Source: Chlorobium ferrooxidans DSM 13031 (GTDB taxonomy: Bacteria > Bacteroidota > Chlorobiia > Chlorobiales > Chlorobiaceae). Taken from it: a stretch of DNA of 64,000 nucleotides. The stretch covers positions 1 to 64,000 of the forward strand of contig NZ_AASE01000008.1 of NCBI RefSeq assembly GCF_000168715.1, given 5' to 3'. Of this stretch, positions 8,170-18,450 are shown one piece after another (the stretch's first letter is position 1; each line of letters begins with the position of its first letter). The notes under the pieces are model-generated. The model saw only the letters and a list, made by a program, of their open reading frames with translations, was not told the DNA's origin and searched no databases. The position numbers and the translations under genes are program-made.

Positions 8170-9012
8170 TCACCCCGCAATTCGCGAAGCGAGTTCTTCA
8201 ACCATCACGTTATCGATGAGCTTGACGGTGATTTCAGGAATCTCCTTTGCTTTATTCACATGGAAAACCGTCACCTCAAAAACATCACTCATCCGCACAA
8301 TCGCCGTTAAATCCCTGATATAGTGGCTAACCCCGAGAAAACTCAGGGGGAGAAGACATTTGACATGGTAGGGGTTGCTCAGAAAAACTCCGTAGGGCTT
8401 CACCTTCAGGACTGTGCCGGTAAAATGCTCCCCGACATCGGGCAGTCGAGCCGGAAACCCGCCATGAGCAAGGGCTGAAGCGGAATCAGTACGAGGAGTA
8501 TCTCCGCTGCGCAGATGCCCGATACGATCTCTGAGCAGTGAAAGGTCAAAATAGGTGACATTTGGTTCTGCAAGCAGTTCCCTTGCACTTAATCCCTGGG
8601 TGGAGTAGACAATAACCTCTTTTCCCTTCTCTTTCAGCGCTCTGAGCAGAGGAAGAAAATCACTGTCGCCACTGAAAAGAATAAAGGTATCATAGTGTTC
8701 ACTGCCGATTAAAGCATCGACAACAAGCTCGACATCAAGATTGCCCTTCATGATAACCTCTCCGGTCTCCTTGTTGACAATTTTTTTGACCGGTTTGGAG
8801 ATGATCCGGTAACCATGAGCAGTCAGTACCCTTGTAAATGCCGCATTTTCTTCCGATACCGGCTCGGATGCCGGAACGTAGTAATTGGCCTCTACCGAAG
8901 CATATCCTGTCATAAAAAAAGCCATCAGCCGTGAAAAATCTATCTGCCACCCGAGATGGCGCTGCGTATAAAACAGATTTGCGCCGTCAATAAAAACAGC
9001 CGCTCGACCCAT
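8170..9012 (-). CDS. NYN-domain (LabA-like) RNase fused to an S1-like RNA-binding domain
   Basis: 280 residues. Residues 1-165 form a NYN/PIN-like fold: Asp9 in VFIDGANLF, a central acidic GNLDVELVVDAL, and LFSGDSDFLPLLRALKEKGKEV, the acidic residues that bind metal in this nuclease family. A linker rich in Arg, Ser and Thr follows, then residues 190-275 look like an S1/OB domain (GEHFTGTVLKVKPYGVFLS...). The likely role is RNA cleavage or processing with an RNA-targeting domain. An AGGAG ribosome site precedes the start. Substrate unknown. Confidence 0.8.
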   Translation of the reverse strand: MGRAAVFIDGANLFYTQRHLGWQIDFSRLMAFFMTGYASVEANYYVPASEPVSEENAAFTRVLTAHGYRIISKPVKKIVNKETGEVIMKGNLDVELVVDALIGSEHYDTFILFSGDSDFLPLLRALKEKGKEVIVYSTQGLSARELLAEPNVTYFDLSLLRDRIGHLRSGDTPRTDSASALAHGGFPARLPDVGEHFTGTVLKVKPYGVFLSNPYHVKCLLPLSFLGVSHYIRDLTAIVRMSDVFEVTVFHVNKAKEIPEITVKLIDNVMVEELASRIAG

Positions 9013-9167
9013 AATATCAGCTCCTCTTCATTTTTTCAGCATCAATATGCATCCGCTCAAACTATTGGAACAACAGCGGGGTGTTAACCATTCAGTCCGA
9101 TCTTTGGGAAGAGTGCAAGTAAACGCACCATTGGTCAGCAGTGCCCGGTGCTGAAAGCCGGAGAGGG

Positions 9168-10187
9168 TTAGCCTAAGCGGGTTATCTGCCTTGCCGCCCG
9201 GATCACGCGATCACCAAGATAGGCTATAAACTCGGGGGAAGTGTTGAGGCAGGGAATAAGTACAGCATCTTGTACCGACGTTGAGGATCTGAGCTCATCA
9301 GCACGACGAATGGTCTCATTTCCGTCGGAAAAATATCCGCAGGCAAACAGATCAACACGTACAGAGCTCTCTTTTTGAAGCTGCGAACAGATTTCAGAAA
9401 AAGAGGGGGTGGTCCAGCTCCCGCCAACATCATGATTGAGGTATCCCGTCATGATCCTGCCGTATGGATTGCGGCGGTCACCGGGAATCAGATTTCCGAG
9501 CCGTTCGGCAAAACCCAGGGTGCCTTCAAGGCCGGTCTGAAACGGAGGAACTTCACCTTTTTCGTTACTAACCAGTGTACCGTGAAAAAGAAGCAGCAGA
9601 ATCCGCTCTTCATCCCTCAAAACCGGTTGATCTTTCAGCTTCTCACCGCCGGATTGAAACAGGTGATCAAGATAAAGCCTGTGCAGCTGCTCATCCGCCC
9701 AGAACCTGCTTAACACTCTGACGTTTCCGAGCTCCCCCGGGCTGCGCGAAGATTTCAGCCAGGAACAGAGCAGACCGCAGGAGAGGCTTGAGTCAACAGG
9801 TGCCATTGAGATAATTATCTGCCCGGAACAGTCACGGGTCTCTTCAATGACGCTCTCTGCATAGGGCGGTGAGGCTGAAAAAGCAGCATGCACCTCAAAA
9901 TCCGGAAGATCCTGAAATGCAGATATATCCAGATAGTGCTGCAGGGCTGCGGCCTGGTCACGGGTAATCCGGTTCTGGGGGGAACAGCGGGGATCGGTAC
10001 GGGCACGAATAATTTTTTTCAGCGAAGAGGATACGGCTATCGTGCGCTGCAGAAGAGCTGGAATCGGCATCACAAGTGATGCGTGAGCAAGTGTTTGACG
10101 GGTTACACGATAGTTTTCCGTAAAAAGGTTGGTCTCTGCCTCACCATGAGCGGCAAGAATAACGGCTATTTTCTCTTTTGACGGCAT
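9168..10187 (-). CDS. Ferrochelatase-like protein (divergent HemH family)
   Basis: 339 residues. The C-terminal half resembles ferrochelatase: LLLLFHGTLVS corresponds to the conserved SxHGxP active-site histidine, DLFACGYFSDGNETIRRADEL to the PGFxxDxxET helix with the catalytic glutamate, and VLIPCLNTSPEFI to the usual end. The N-terminal half (ILAAHGEAETN) is divergent from the typical LLxNLGTP start. It probably inserts iron into a porphyrin or is a chelatase paralogue. It lies 18 bases after an HlyD-like gene on the same strand. Confidence 0.7.
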   Translation of the reverse strand: MPSKEKIAVILAAHGEAETNLFTENYRVTRQTLAHASLVMPIPALLQRTIAVSSSLKKIIRARTDPRCSPQNRITRDQAAALQHYLDISAFQDLPDFEVHAAFSASPPYAESVIEETRDCSGQIIISMAPVDSSLSCGLLCSWLKSSRSPGELGNVRVLSRFWADEQLHRLYLDHLFQSGGEKLKDQPVLRDEERILLLLFHGTLVSNEKGEVPPFQTGLEGTLGFAERLGNLIPGDRRNPYGRIMTGYLNHDVGGSWTTPSFSEICSQLQKESSVRVDLFACGYFSDGNETIRRADELRSSTSVQDAVLIPCLNTSPEFIAYLGDRVIRAARQITRLG

Positions 10188-10205
10188 TCGGCGGCAATCA
10201 ATATC

Positions 10206-11288
10206 TCAGGATTTCCCTGCTCGAACAATTCTGACATCCATCCCTTCATGAAGTCCCTTGTCGGGAACAAGAGCCACTTTATCCCCTTTTTTTAGCCCCT
10301 GCAGAACTTCAACAAAGGTCAGGTCACTGGCTCCCTGGCGAATCGGCTGCTTTTTCAGGCGACCCTTTTCGATTTTCCAGACGTAGTTCTGATGGTTTTC
10401 TTCAAAAACCGAACTTTTTCTGACCAGCAGGGCATTTTGGCGGACGTTGTAGATAATGTTTGCTGTCGCTGTCATACCAGCCTGAATAGTACCCGCCGGC
10501 TTGTCAATGGTCAGATAGATCTTGGAGGTTTTGGTGATTTTGTCCGTCTGCGGCACAATGCGCGAAACAACTGCTGAAAGCCTCTGATCAGGGTAGGCAT
10601 CAAACACAACCGTGGCCTTCTGACCATTGCGGATACGCGGAATATCAAGTTCATCGACCTCAACACTGATCAGATAGCCCGCAGGATCAACCACCCTGGC
10701 CACAAGAGTACCGGCAGGGAGATAATCACCCTGCTTGACGTTCTGCAAGGTCAATACCCCGTCGAAAGGTGCCTTCACGGAGAGCTTGTTGAGATCATCC
10801 TGGCGCATCTTCAACTGTAATGCCTTCTGCTGCAGCAGCTCATCAGCCTGAACGCTCTTCTTTTCGGCTTCATCAAGATCCTGGCGGGAGATCGCTCCTT
10901 CATGGTAGAGATTTCTCTTTCTCTTCAGTTGCGCCCTGCTCTCCCGTGCCTGGGCATCCTGCTCGGCAACTGATGAACGCGCTTCACTGACGGCAAACTG
11001 GGGCTGGGGACTGTCGAAGGAGATGATGTTCTGGCCTCTTTTGACCGACTCGCCCTCCTTTGCGCCAATATGACTGACGGTTCCGGAAAATTCTGTATTG
11101 AGGTTGGCTATCGACTCCGCCTCAACAAACCCTGTAGCATAGATCGCCTGGACAAGTTCAGCATTGGTCACCTCTCCGGCCTCAATATCAACGGTATTTC
11201 CTCTTGTAATCAGGAAAAACACCGTTATAACAAACAGAACACCAAGGGCTATGGAATATTTTGGGAAAACTTTCTGTAGGGTATTCAT
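10206..11288 (-). CDS. HlyD/RND-type periplasmic adaptor (membrane fusion protein)
   Basis: 360 residues. One N-terminal membrane anchor (about residues 13-30), then a biotinyl-lipoyl-like half domain (GTVSHIGAKEGESVKRGQNII), a coiled-coil hairpin rich in Glu, Gln and Arg (about 80-145), the second lipoyl half (APFDGVLTLQNVKQGDYLPAGT), and a beta-barrel domain. Such adaptors bridge inner-membrane ABC or RND pumps to outer-membrane channels. No pump permease is adjacent; the LolD-type ATPase at 17412 is a possible but unproven partner. Confidence 0.82.
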   Translation of the reverse strand: MNTLQKVFPKYSIALGVLFVITVFFLITRGNTVDIEAGEVTNAELVQAIYATGFVEAESIANLNTEFSGTVSHIGAKEGESVKRGQNIISFDSPQPQFAVSEARSSVAEQDAQARESRAQLKRKRNLYHEGAISRQDLDEAEKKSVQADELLQQKALQLKMRQDDLNKLSVKAPFDGVLTLQNVKQGDYLPAGTLVARVVDPAGYLISVEVDELDIPRIRNGQKATVVFDAYPDQRLSAVVSRIVPQTDKITKTSKIYLTIDKPAGTIQAGMTATANIIYNVRQNALLVRKSSVFEENHQNYVWKIEKGRLKKQPIRQGASDLTFVEVLQGLKKGDKVALVPDKGLHEGMDVRIVRAGKS

Positions 11289-11453
11289 TTATAGCTTATC
11301 TGGATAATTCAGCTTTGGGAAGTTACATGTTTTGCACTATTTCTCCATTCCGACCTTGGTTTTTCCATAATTTTATCAATCTTTAAAAACATTTTCGATT
11401 CCTGCCGCCAATAAAGGGACCGGGGTATAAAAAACACTTAATCTACAGTATCA

Positions 11454-11867
11454 ATGGGCGATAATCAAGATAACAGGAAAAGCTTTCTTGACACCGTAAA
11501 GTTCGATGAAAAAGGACTGGTACCGGCAATTGTCCAGGATCATGAAACCGGCAAGGTTCTCATGATGGCATGGATGAACCGTGAGAGCCTTCAAATGACC
11601 TTCGACAGAAAGAAAGCCTGCTACTGGAGCCGAAGCCGCAAGGAGCTCTGGCTGAAAGGGGAATCATCCGGCAACATGCAGGATGTTCATGAAATTCTTA
11701 TCGATTGCGACGGCGATACCCTGCTCCTGAAAGTCTCCCAGACAGGGGGTGCCTGTCACGTTGGCTACCACTCATGCTTTTATCGCAAGGCAAACAGTGA
11801 TATGACCATGGATATCTGCGATACGCTGATGTTTAATCCGGAAGAGGTATATGGTAAAAAAAGCTGA
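11454..11867 (+). CDS. hisI: HisI, phosphoribosyl-AMP cyclohydrolase
   Basis: 137 residues with the family's metal-binding signatures: [28 protein letters not shown], and the zinc/magnesium ligands [10 protein letters not shown] and [14 protein letters not shown]. It opens the purine ring of PR-AMP in histidine synthesis. The HisE (pyrophosphohydrolase) domain found fused in some species is absent here. It overlaps ubiE by 17 bases. Confidence 0.95.
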   Translation: MGDNQDNRKSFLDTVKFDEKGLVPAIVQDHETGKVLMMAWMNRESLQMTFDRKKACYWSRSRKELWLKGESSGNMQDVHEILIDCDGDTLLLKVSQTGGACHVGYHSCFYRKANSDMTMDICDTLMFNPEEVYGKKS

Positions 11868-12600
11868 ACCAATGGCAAATCAATCCAAAGAGAACGCCAA
11901 ATCCCTGAACCGGACCAAATCGAGAGCCTCCATTCAGCAGATGTTTGATGAGGTTGCTCCGACCTATGATTTTTTAAATCACCTCTTGAGTCTCGGAATA
12001 GACAATTACTGGCGGGCAAACGCCACCGGCAGGGCAAAAAAACTGTTGCAGAACACCCCTCTGCCTCGAATTCTTGATGTCGCAACCGGCACCGGTGACC
12101 TGGCTGCCTCCATGGCTAAAATAGCGGGGGCAAAGGTTACTGCGCTTGATCTTTCGCCTGAAATGCTGGTGCTCGCAAGAAAAAAATATCCGGATATAAC
12201 GTTTCTTGAAGGGTATGCAGAAAAACTGCCCTTCAATGATGCAAGTTTCGATATTGTCAGCGCGGGGTTCGGCGTAAGAAATTTCGAAGACCTTGAAAAA
12301 GGAATGCAGGAGTTCCACCGGGTGCTCAAACCGGGGGGTCACACCCTCATTATTGAGCCGATGATACCGAGAAACGACGTGATGAAAAAGCTTTACCTCA
12401 TCTACTTCAAAAAGGTACTGCCGAAAATAGCAGGCCTGTTCAGCAAATCCACCTTTGCCTACGACTACCTGCCCCACTCGGTTGAAAAGTTTCCACAGGC
12501 TGAAGCATTTACGGCTATTCTCAAAAAAGCAGGATTCAGCAAGGCGGACTATTTCCCCATGACCTTTGAAACCTCTATTCTCTACGTTGCGCAGAAGTAA
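11851..12600 (+). CDS. ubiE: UbiE/MenG, demethylmenaquinone methyltransferase
   Basis: 249 residues, class I SAM methyltransferase. Motifs [33 protein letters not shown] (SAM motif I), [25 protein letters not shown] and the late [11 protein letters not shown] are those of UbiE/MenG. Green sulfur bacteria use menaquinone and chlorobium quinone, so the substrate is a demethylated menaquinone. The start at 11851 is preceded by GGAAGAGG inside hisI; an ATG at 11872 is an alternative. Confidence 0.93.
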   Translation: MVKKAEPMANQSKENAKSLNRTKSRASIQQMFDEVAPTYDFLNHLLSLGIDNYWRANATGRAKKLLQNTPLPRILDVATGTGDLAASMAKIAGAKVTALDLSPEMLVLARKKYPDITFLEGYAEKLPFNDASFDIVSAGFGVRNFEDLEKGMQEFHRVLKPGGHTLIIEPMIPRNDVMKKLYLIYFKKVLPKIAGLFSKSTFAYDYLPHSVEKFPQAEAFTAILKKAGFSKADYFPMTFETSILYVAQK

Positions 12601-12620
12601 GAGGAAGAAAGTGGACTTGA

Positions 12621-12702
12621 GTGGACGAAAACATGGTGGACGATAGTGGACATGGTGGACAAGATGAAGAGATTATGGTTTTTGAATTCTGAATTTTGAA
12701 TT
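12621..12702 (+). repeat. Long dispersed repeat with GTGGAC units, copy 2
   Basis: Contains GTGGAC at four irregularly spaced positions, then GACAAGATGAAGAGATTATG and an A+T-rich TTTGAATTCTGAATTTTGAA tail. It matches the minus strand of 8076-8148 closely across the last 55 bases. It separates ubiE from the convergent vanZ-like gene. Confidence 0.6.
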
Positions 12703-12768
12703 GACTGTGGGGGCGAATTTTCTCTTCACCGTTGCACTCCTTGAACTCCCTTTGGTCCTTTTCTTTTT

Positions 12769-13158
12769 TTACACCACCCACCTTGCCTGAAGCAGAGGGA
12801 GACGCTGAAGCATCGGAATGGAAACAAGGTAACTGCCTATACCGACAATATCGACAAGCAGATCGGCCAGCGAGGCTGAACGGCAGGGCAGAAATGACTG
12901 CACATACTCAATGGCAAGGCCATAAAGAATGAGCGGAATGATCTTGAACATCCCGAAGCGGCTCTTCGGAAAAGCAAAATCCACAAGCACGGCAAGCACA
13001 GCAAAAGCCAGAAAGTGAAGCAGCTTGTCACCGTTTTCGACATGCAGATCGACTCCGCTCCGAACCGTTGCCTGCCAGCTTATAAGTACCACCGCAGCGG
13101 TCAGCATCAGCCGGGAGAGGATCATCATATACCTTTTTTTCTCTTTCATTGCGTGCAT
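12769..13158 (-). CDS. VanZ-like family membrane protein
   Basis: 129 residues with three or four membrane helices. The VanZ-family motifs GDKLLHFLAFAVLAVL and EYVQSFLPCRSASLADLLVDIVG are present, including the conserved His in helix 2 and the Arg-x-x-D-x-x-D region. The function of stand-alone VanZ proteins is not settled. The start codon is next to the stop of the upstream LOG gene, so it is probably the last gene of an operon with lolD, cruA, ligA and the LOG gene. Confidence 0.8.
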   Translation of the reverse strand: MHAMKEKKRYMMILSRLMLTAAVVLISWQATVRSGVDLHVENGDKLLHFLAFAVLAVLVDFAFPKSRFGMFKIIPLILYGLAIEYVQSFLPCRSASLADLLVDIVGIGSYLVSIPMLQRLPLLQARWVV

Positions 13159-13160
13159 CG

Positions 13161-13793
13161 TTACTGATTGTGTGCATCAAGCTCATTGCGATATTTCGAG
13201 AAGTTCCTGCATGCATGCTCCTGCTTAAAGCGATCACTTTGGATTTTTTTAATCAGCTCTACTACCTGCTCCGGCTCCATCACATGAAAAATCATGTGCA
13301 TATCGCCTTTACTGAAAAGCCCGCGCTCCATCACCTCACGCTTCAGCCAGCTCAGAAGATCACTCCAGATCGCACCATACAGAATGATCGGCGTTTCGCA
13401 GATTCGCTCCACCTGGACAAGCTGCCAGGCGTAAAAGAGTTCAAGCAGTGTACCTATTCCTCCGGGGGCAACCACTACGGCATCGGAAAGTGCCATAAAG
13501 TTGTCGAGCCGACTGCTGAAAAGGGGGAACTCCTCCTTGATATCGAGAAACGGATTCGGCTCCTGCTCACGGGGAAGCCGGATGTTCAGCCCTATTGAGC
13601 GGCTCTCTGACCGGGCACTTCGGGAACCGGCATTTGCCGCCTGCATAAGCCCGGGTCCACCGCCGGTCACAATATCAAACCCCTCTTCAGCCAGCCCTCT
13701 GGCTATCGAAAAAACATCCTGATAATCCCGCTCTCCCTCATGAAGTCTTGCAGACCCGAAGATCGCCACCCGGTAATGTGGTGTCATTGCCAT
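13161..13793 (-). CDS. LOG family protein (TIGR00730, possible nucleotide 5'-monophosphate phosphoribohydrolase)
   Basis: 210 residues with a Rossmann-like fold: VAIFGSARL at the start, [15 protein letters not shown], and the diagnostic [16 protein letters not shown] (residues about 108-123). Characterised LOG enzymes release the base from cytokinin riboside monophosphates or AMP; many bacterial members, once called lysine decarboxylases, have unknown substrates. It lies 12 bases downstream of ligA on the same strand. Confidence 0.88.
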   Translation of the reverse strand: MAMTPHYRVAIFGSARLHEGERDYQDVFSIARGLAEEGFDIVTGGGPGLMQAANAGSRSARSESRSIGLNIRLPREQEPNPFLDIKEEFPLFSSRLDNFMALSDAVVVAPGGIGTLLELFYAWQLVQVERICETPIILYGAIWSDLLSWLKREVMERGLFSKGDMHMIFHVMEPEQVVELIKKIQSDRFKQEHACRNFSKYRNELDAHNQ

Positions 13794-13805
13794 ACTGGAT
13801 CAGAT

Positions 13806-15830
13806 TTATAACATCGCATCAAACTCATCCTCTGTAACCACCCTCACCCCGAGCTTCAACGCCTTTTCAAGCTTGCTGCCGGGATCATGGCCGGCAACAA
13901 CAAGACCGGTTTTTTTACTGACTGAACCGACCACCCTGCCACCCCGCTCAATCACCAGCTCGGTGGCTTTCTGACGGTCATAACGCTCAAGCCCGCCGGT
14001 AAAAATAACGCTGATGCCCTCAAAATTCCGGTTGACCTGCTCGGGCTTTCCGGCAGCACTTACCTGAACTCCCGCTTCACGCAGCGTTTCAAAGAGAGCG
14101 GCCGATGAAGGCTTTGCAAAAAAGTCAACGATGCTGCGTGCCACAATCGGACCGACATCGGGCACCGTTGAAAGTTCCTCCTCACTGGCCTGCCGCAGAA
14201 GATCAAGCGAAGGGTATGCAGCCGAAAGCTCACGGGCGGTTGCACGACCGACATGACGGATACCGAGTGCGTAGAGCAGCCTCTCATAACTTTTTTCACG
14301 GCTCTCGGCAAGAGCCCGAACAAGATTCTGCGCGGACTTGCGGCCCATGCGCTCCAGATTTTCAAGTTGCGGCTCCTGGAGCAGGTAGAGATCTCCCACA
14401 TCGCGAACAAGCTTCATCCCGACCAGCTGATCGACCAGAGCCTTGCCGAGTGTCTTGATATCCATGGCGTTGCGCGAAGCAAAGTGAAGCAGCCTTCCCC
14501 TGATTTGAGCCGGGCACTCCGCTTCATTGGGGCAGTACCAGCTCACCTCGTTCTCAGGCTTTTCGAGAGGGGTATTGCACTCCGGACAGACAACAGGAAC
14601 GGCAATCGGCTCCGCATCTACCGGGCGCTCCGCAAGTACGACACTGATAACCTTTGGAATCACCTCTCCGGCTTTCTCGATAACCACACGGTCATGCACC
14701 ATAAGACCGAGCCGCTCAATCTCATCGAAGTTATGCAGGGTCGAGCGCGATACGGTTGAACCGGCAAGCAAAACCGGCTTGAGTTCTGCTACCGGAGTGA
14801 TGGTTCCAAGCCGGCCCACCTGGAAGAGCACATCAAGCAGCTCCGTTGCCGCCTGCTGAGCAGGATACTTGTAGGCAATTGCCCAGCGGGGGCTTTTGGC
14901 TGTCGCCCCTATCTTGTCCCAGAGCCGGACATCATTGAGCTTCAGCACCACACCGTCAGTCTCGTATGGCAGCTTCCAGCGCCTCTCGGTCCACTCTTCA
15001 ATAAAGCGGTTGATCTCGTTCTGCTCACGGCAAAGCCGGTAGTGACCGCCGGTATGAAATCCCAGACGTTCGAGCATCTTCAGTCTTGAGAAATGCGAAG
15101 CGGTTTCATCACCGAGACCTTTGAGATAGTATGCAACAAAAGAGAGTCTGCGTCTGGCTACTTCAGCAGAGTCCTGAAGCTTGAGGGTCCCGGCGGTGGC
15201 ATTGCGGGGGTTGGCAAAGCGGTCCTCTTCGGGGCGGGTTTCGTTAAGGTGTTCAAAATCCAGCTTCGGCATATAGACCTCTCCCCGTACCTCAATCTCC
15301 CTCCCCTCCCCCTGAAGTTCACCGGCAAGAGAACCCTCAAGCCGCAGAGGGATTGTTGCGATGGTTTTGAGATTGACCGTAATATTGTCACCCTGAACTC
15401 CGTCACCACGTGTCGCCCCCTGAACAAGAAGAGCGTCCCGATAGAGAAGCGTGACGGCAACACCGTCAAACTTCAACTCGGCTACCATCTCCTGCTCCTG
15501 CACCCCTTCAAGCAGAAGAAGCTTTCTCAGCCGGTTGCAGAACTCCTCAACCTCCTCAGGCGAGTAGGTGTTGGAGAGGCTCAGCATCGGCTCCCGGTGC
15601 CGGACAGCCGTGAACTCCTTCGTAATGGTACCGCCAACCCGCTGCGAGGGGCTGTCGGGAGTTACAAGATCGGGGAACTGCTGCTCAAGCGCAACAAGCT
15701 GCTCAAGAAGCAGGTCAAAATCGTAATCGGAGATTTCGGGTTTTGCCTCCTGATAATAGAGCCGGTTGTGGCGTTCAATCTCTCTGCGAAGCCGCAGAAT
15801 CTCCTCACTGGCACTGATGATATCGGTCAT
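13806..15830 (-). CDS. ligA: LigA, NAD-dependent DNA ligase
   Basis: About 674 residues. In order: Ia domain with [19 protein letters not shown], adenylation domain with the active-site Lys120 in [12 protein letters not shown] fold ([13 protein letters not shown]), four-cysteine zinc finger (CPECNTPL...[10 protein letters not shown]), helix-hairpin-helix repeats ([33 protein letters not shown]), and a C-terminal BRCT domain ([22 protein letters not shown]). The ATG at 15830 is chosen over an upstream TTG at 15839. It seals nicks in replication and repair. Confidence 0.97.
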   Translation of the reverse strand: MTDIISASEEILRLRREIERHNRLYYQEAKPEISDYDFDLLLEQLVALEQQFPDLVTPDSPSQRVGGTITKEFTAVRHREPMLSLSNTYSPEEVEEFCNRLRKLLLLEGVQEQEMVAELKFDGVAVTLLYRDALLVQGATRGDGVQGDNITVNLKTIATIPLRLEGSLAGELQGEGREIEVRGEVYMPKLDFEHLNETRPEEDRFANPRNATAGTLKLQDSAEVARRRLSFVAYYLKGLGDETASHFSRLKMLERLGFHTGGHYRLCREQNEINRFIEEWTERRWKLPYETDGVVLKLNDVRLWDKIGATAKSPRWAIAYKYPAQQAATELLDVLFQVGRLGTITPVAELKPVLLAGSTVSRSTLHNFDEIERLGLMVHDRVVIEKAGEVIPKVISVVLAERPVDAEPIAVPVVCPECNTPLEKPENEVSWYCPNEAECPAQIRGRLLHFASRNAMDIKTLGKALVDQLVGMKLVRDVGDLYLLQEPQLENLERMGRKSAQNLVRALAESREKSYERLLYALGIRHVGRATARELSAAYPSLDLLRQASEEELSTVPDVGPIVARSIVDFFAKPSSAALFETLREAGVQVSAAGKPEQVNRNFEGISVIFTGGLERYDRQKATELVIERGGRVVGSVSKKTGLVVAGHDPGSKLEKALKLGVRVVTEDEFDAML

Positions 15831-15843
15831 TGATGACAAGTGG

Positions 15844-17415
15844 TTATCTGACTGGAGACCAGGCCCATCCGGCCAGATTTTTCAGAAAACCAAGCGAGCC
15901 CTGTATACCGAGTTTCTCCCAGGTCGCCGTCAGTACCCTGGGGTAGCGCCAGGCCACACGAAGCATCACATGAATAAGCTCCTCGATCTTCATTTCATCA
16001 CGAAACATCGCCTGGCGATAGTGCTGGGGCAGTTCATCAAGCACAATCATAACCTCGTTCATCATGTCATTGACAAAGTTCGGTTCATCGGTGGCGGAGT
16101 TAAAACACATATATTTCATAAGATTGGCCATCGATGCAACATTTGGCTCATAGGCGCTGATCTTTTCGAGATGCCTTTTCGAGAGATTGTTGTCACTGAG
16201 AGCCCGGTCAAGGTCGGCGGTCAGATGAGAAAGGTTGCGCACCATGGATCCGAAGCCGCAGAAGGTGAGCGGAGAGCCGAGTGAAGCGGCATCCCCGAAG
16301 AGAATAATCCGGTCATCAGCAATCTCTCTGGTCCGGTTAAAGCCATCATGATAGTAGGCGGGAATGATACCGTAAACCGGGCGGAGAACCGCAAAATCCT
16401 TTCCGGGCTTTTTATACTCAGGCAGTGTACGGAAGTAGGTTTCAAACAGCCCGAGAAGTGATTTATCGTTCGGGGAGTCAACCTCATCATAGAAAAAAAG
16501 ATAGGTGATATACTGCCTTGCTTCTGCAGGGAACCCTTCCCAGATAAGCTGCCTCCCGGTTCCCGAAGTGGTATCGGCCGGCGCGGTACTGACAAGAATT
16601 TCACCGGTATCGAAATCCGCATTTTCAAAACCGCTTGCAATGGTGCCGACTGTCGGGCATACATGGGTCTGGGGCATCCCCTCATTCAACTGCATGGCAA
16701 CGGGAGAGAGGATGCCCATCACATCGACCAGCACCTTCGCCCTGTAGAAAAGGCTCTTTCCCTGGTTATCCTCAACCTCGACAACAATATGATCATCAAA
16801 CCGGTAGCAACCGATAAACGACCGCTCCGCAACCACCCTGCATCCCGGAAAGGCCTGTACTTTGGCCTCGGCCATGCCGAGCAGCCGGTTGGCATCAACC
16901 GCACAATCAAGCACATTTTCCATATAGAGCCGCTTCTGACTGCCGTCGGGCTTGTAAAACCCTACCCATCCAGTTTTGTAGCTCCGGACAATGACGGAAT
17001 CAACCTCCTGTTCGGTAAAAAGGCCTGTTGTGGAGAGATTAAGCAACTCCTGGCGTGAAATATTCCAGTCCCGTGTCGATTTTGCCGGCAGACGGCGATC
17101 AAAAACCATAACCTTCCGGCCATAGGTTCCTGCCATCACGGCAGCATGCAGGAGACCAAGTGTCCCGCCTGCATAGATGAGGTCATATTCACCGCTTATA
17201 CGCGCATCGGCGGGAAGCCGCTCTGCAGGCAAAATCACCTCTCTGACAGGATGCTTCACAAGCGACCAGTACCGGTCGAGTTCACTGATCCGCTGAAGAT
17301 GCTGCTCACCATCATCAAGCAATGAAAATGCCCGGTGGAGATGGGGATGGGTAAGCTTTATTTGATCGAGTGACAACGGCATAGCATACGTTTGTAAAAG
17401 GGTCTGATTGATCAC
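15844..17415 (-). CDS. cruA: CruA-type FAD-dependent lycopene cyclase
   Basis: 523 residues. A leading segment of about 75 residues is followed by a FAD-binding [18 protein letters not shown] and then [21 protein letters not shown]; the WNISRQEL signature is characteristic of the CruA/CruP lycopene cyclase family. A second FAD-contact segment reads [23 protein letters not shown]. In Chlorobium CruA converts lycopene to gamma-carotene, a precursor of chlorobactene. The GTG start overlaps the stop of the upstream LolD-type gene; ATG at 17382 is an alternative. CruB or CruP would be the main alternative identity. Confidence 0.75.
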   Translation of the reverse strand: MINQTLLQTYAMPLSLDQIKLTHPHLHRAFSLLDDGEQHLQRISELDRYWSLVKHPVREVILPAERLPADARISGEYDLIYAGGTLGLLHAAVMAGTYGRKVMVFDRRLPAKSTRDWNISRQELLNLSTTGLFTEQEVDSVIVRSYKTGWVGFYKPDGSQKRLYMENVLDCAVDANRLLGMAEAKVQAFPGCRVVAERSFIGCYRFDDHIVVEVEDNQGKSLFYRAKVLVDVMGILSPVAMQLNEGMPQTHVCPTVGTIASGFENADFDTGEILVSTAPADTTSGTGRQLIWEGFPAEARQYITYLFFYDEVDSPNDKSLLGLFETYFRTLPEYKKPGKDFAVLRPVYGIIPAYYHDGFNRTREIADDRIILFGDAASLGSPLTFCGFGSMVRNLSHLTADLDRALSDNNLSKRHLEKISAYEPNVASMANLMKYMCFNSATDEPNFVNDMMNEVMIVLDELPQHYRQAMFRDEMKIEELIHVMLRVAWRYPRVLTATWEKLGIQGSLGFLKNLAGWAWSPVR

Positions 17416-18137
17416 ACCTGAATCGGCTTCCCGGCTGACGCTCTGAGCAGACGGTCACTATCGATTTTTCCGTCAACAAGATGAATCCGCCGCCCTGCAC
17501 GGTTGGCAAACTCCTCATCGTGGGTCACAACAATAATGGTCTGACTTAACTCCCGGTTCAACCGGTCGAAAAGCTGGTAGACATTGTCTGCTGATCGGGA
17601 ATCAAGGTTACCGGTCGGTTCATCACCAAGAAGCACTTTTGGCTCGTTGGCCAGAGCCCTTGCAATGGCAACCCGCTGCTGTTGACCGCCTGAGAGCTGG
17701 CTTGGCTTGTTGGTATATTTGTTCTGAAGTTCCACCATGTCAAGCAGGTGCATTGCCCGCTCCCTGATCTCCTTGCGGCTGCGCCGTCCATTGATCATCA
17801 TCGGAAGACTCACATTTTCAACGGCATTGAACTCGGGCAGAAGAAAATGAAACTGGTAGATAAACCCTATCTTTTCATTGCGGATGCGGGTCATCTCCGA
17901 CTCGTTTTTTTCGGTTATCTCCTCCCCGTCAAGCCAGACTGTACCGAGTGTCGGTTTGTCAAGCCCGCCCATCATATAGAGCAGTGTCGATTTGCCGGAA
18001 CCCGATGGACCGGTGATAGCAATAAACTCTCCCTTCAGAATCTCAAGCGAAAGGTTTGGAATGATGGTCTGGCGAATATCTTTGGAGAGTTCGAGTTCCC
18101 GGCGGATGTTTTCAAGCCGGAGTATGGTTTCAGCCAT
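17412..18137 (-). CDS. lolD: LolD/MacB-type ABC transporter ATP-binding protein
   Basis: 241 residues with Walker [10 protein letters not shown], signature [15 protein letters not shown], Walker [14 protein letters not shown] and switch VVTHD. The [16 protein letters not shown] and GDEPTGNLD sequences are those of the LolD/MacB/FtsE group that acts with FtsX-like permeases in lipoprotein release or export. No permease is adjacent. It is the first gene of the minus-strand run leading into cruA and ligA, sharing 4 bases with cruA. Confidence 0.8.
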   Translation of the reverse strand: MAETILRLENIRRELELSKDIRQTIIPNLSLEILKGEFIAITGPSGSGKSTLLYMMGGLDKPTLGTVWLDGEEITEKNESEMTRIRNEKIGFIYQFHFLLPEFNAVENVSLPMMINGRRSRKEIRERAMHLLDMVELQNKYTNKPSQLSGGQQQRVAIARALANEPKVLLGDEPTGNLDSRSADNVYQLFDRLNRELSQTIIVVTHDEEFANRAGRRIHLVDGKIDSDRLLRASAGKPIQV

Positions 18138-18450
18138 CAGATGTCACCTTCATTGTTCTGGATTACCGGTCGAGCTGTTGCAACCATGCAACTCAGCAGA
18201 TATACAAAGAATAATATAATAACAAAAAAGCCTCCGAAACAGGCTGCTCTCTTAAAGAAAAGGACTACAAGGAGATCAGTGACTTCTGGGAGTTCAGCGA
18301 CGAAGAGAAATTTCATTCATGCAAATACCTGAAAAAAGTTGCCGCAATTTTTGCGACATTTATAGTATGGTAAACGAAATTCGGAGAGAGCCTGTCGACA
18401 CGTCTCTCTGAAAGAGCGTGTTACGGAAACAGCGATTAAACAGAATAAAG
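18138..18450. other. Intergenic region with divergent promoters and a 9-bp repeat array
   Basis: This 313-base gap separates the minus-strand lolD operon from a plus-strand SDR gene. It holds the repeat array at 18262-18306 and A+T-rich DNA. No open frame with convincing coding character and no RNA gene was seen. Confidence 0.5.
18262..18306 (+). repeat. 9-bp-period minisatellite
   Basis: Five units: GGACTACAA, GGAGATCAG, TGACTTCTG, GGAGTTCAG and CGACGAAGA. Related units occur at 7393-7428 and 7975-8001. Confidence 0.55.
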
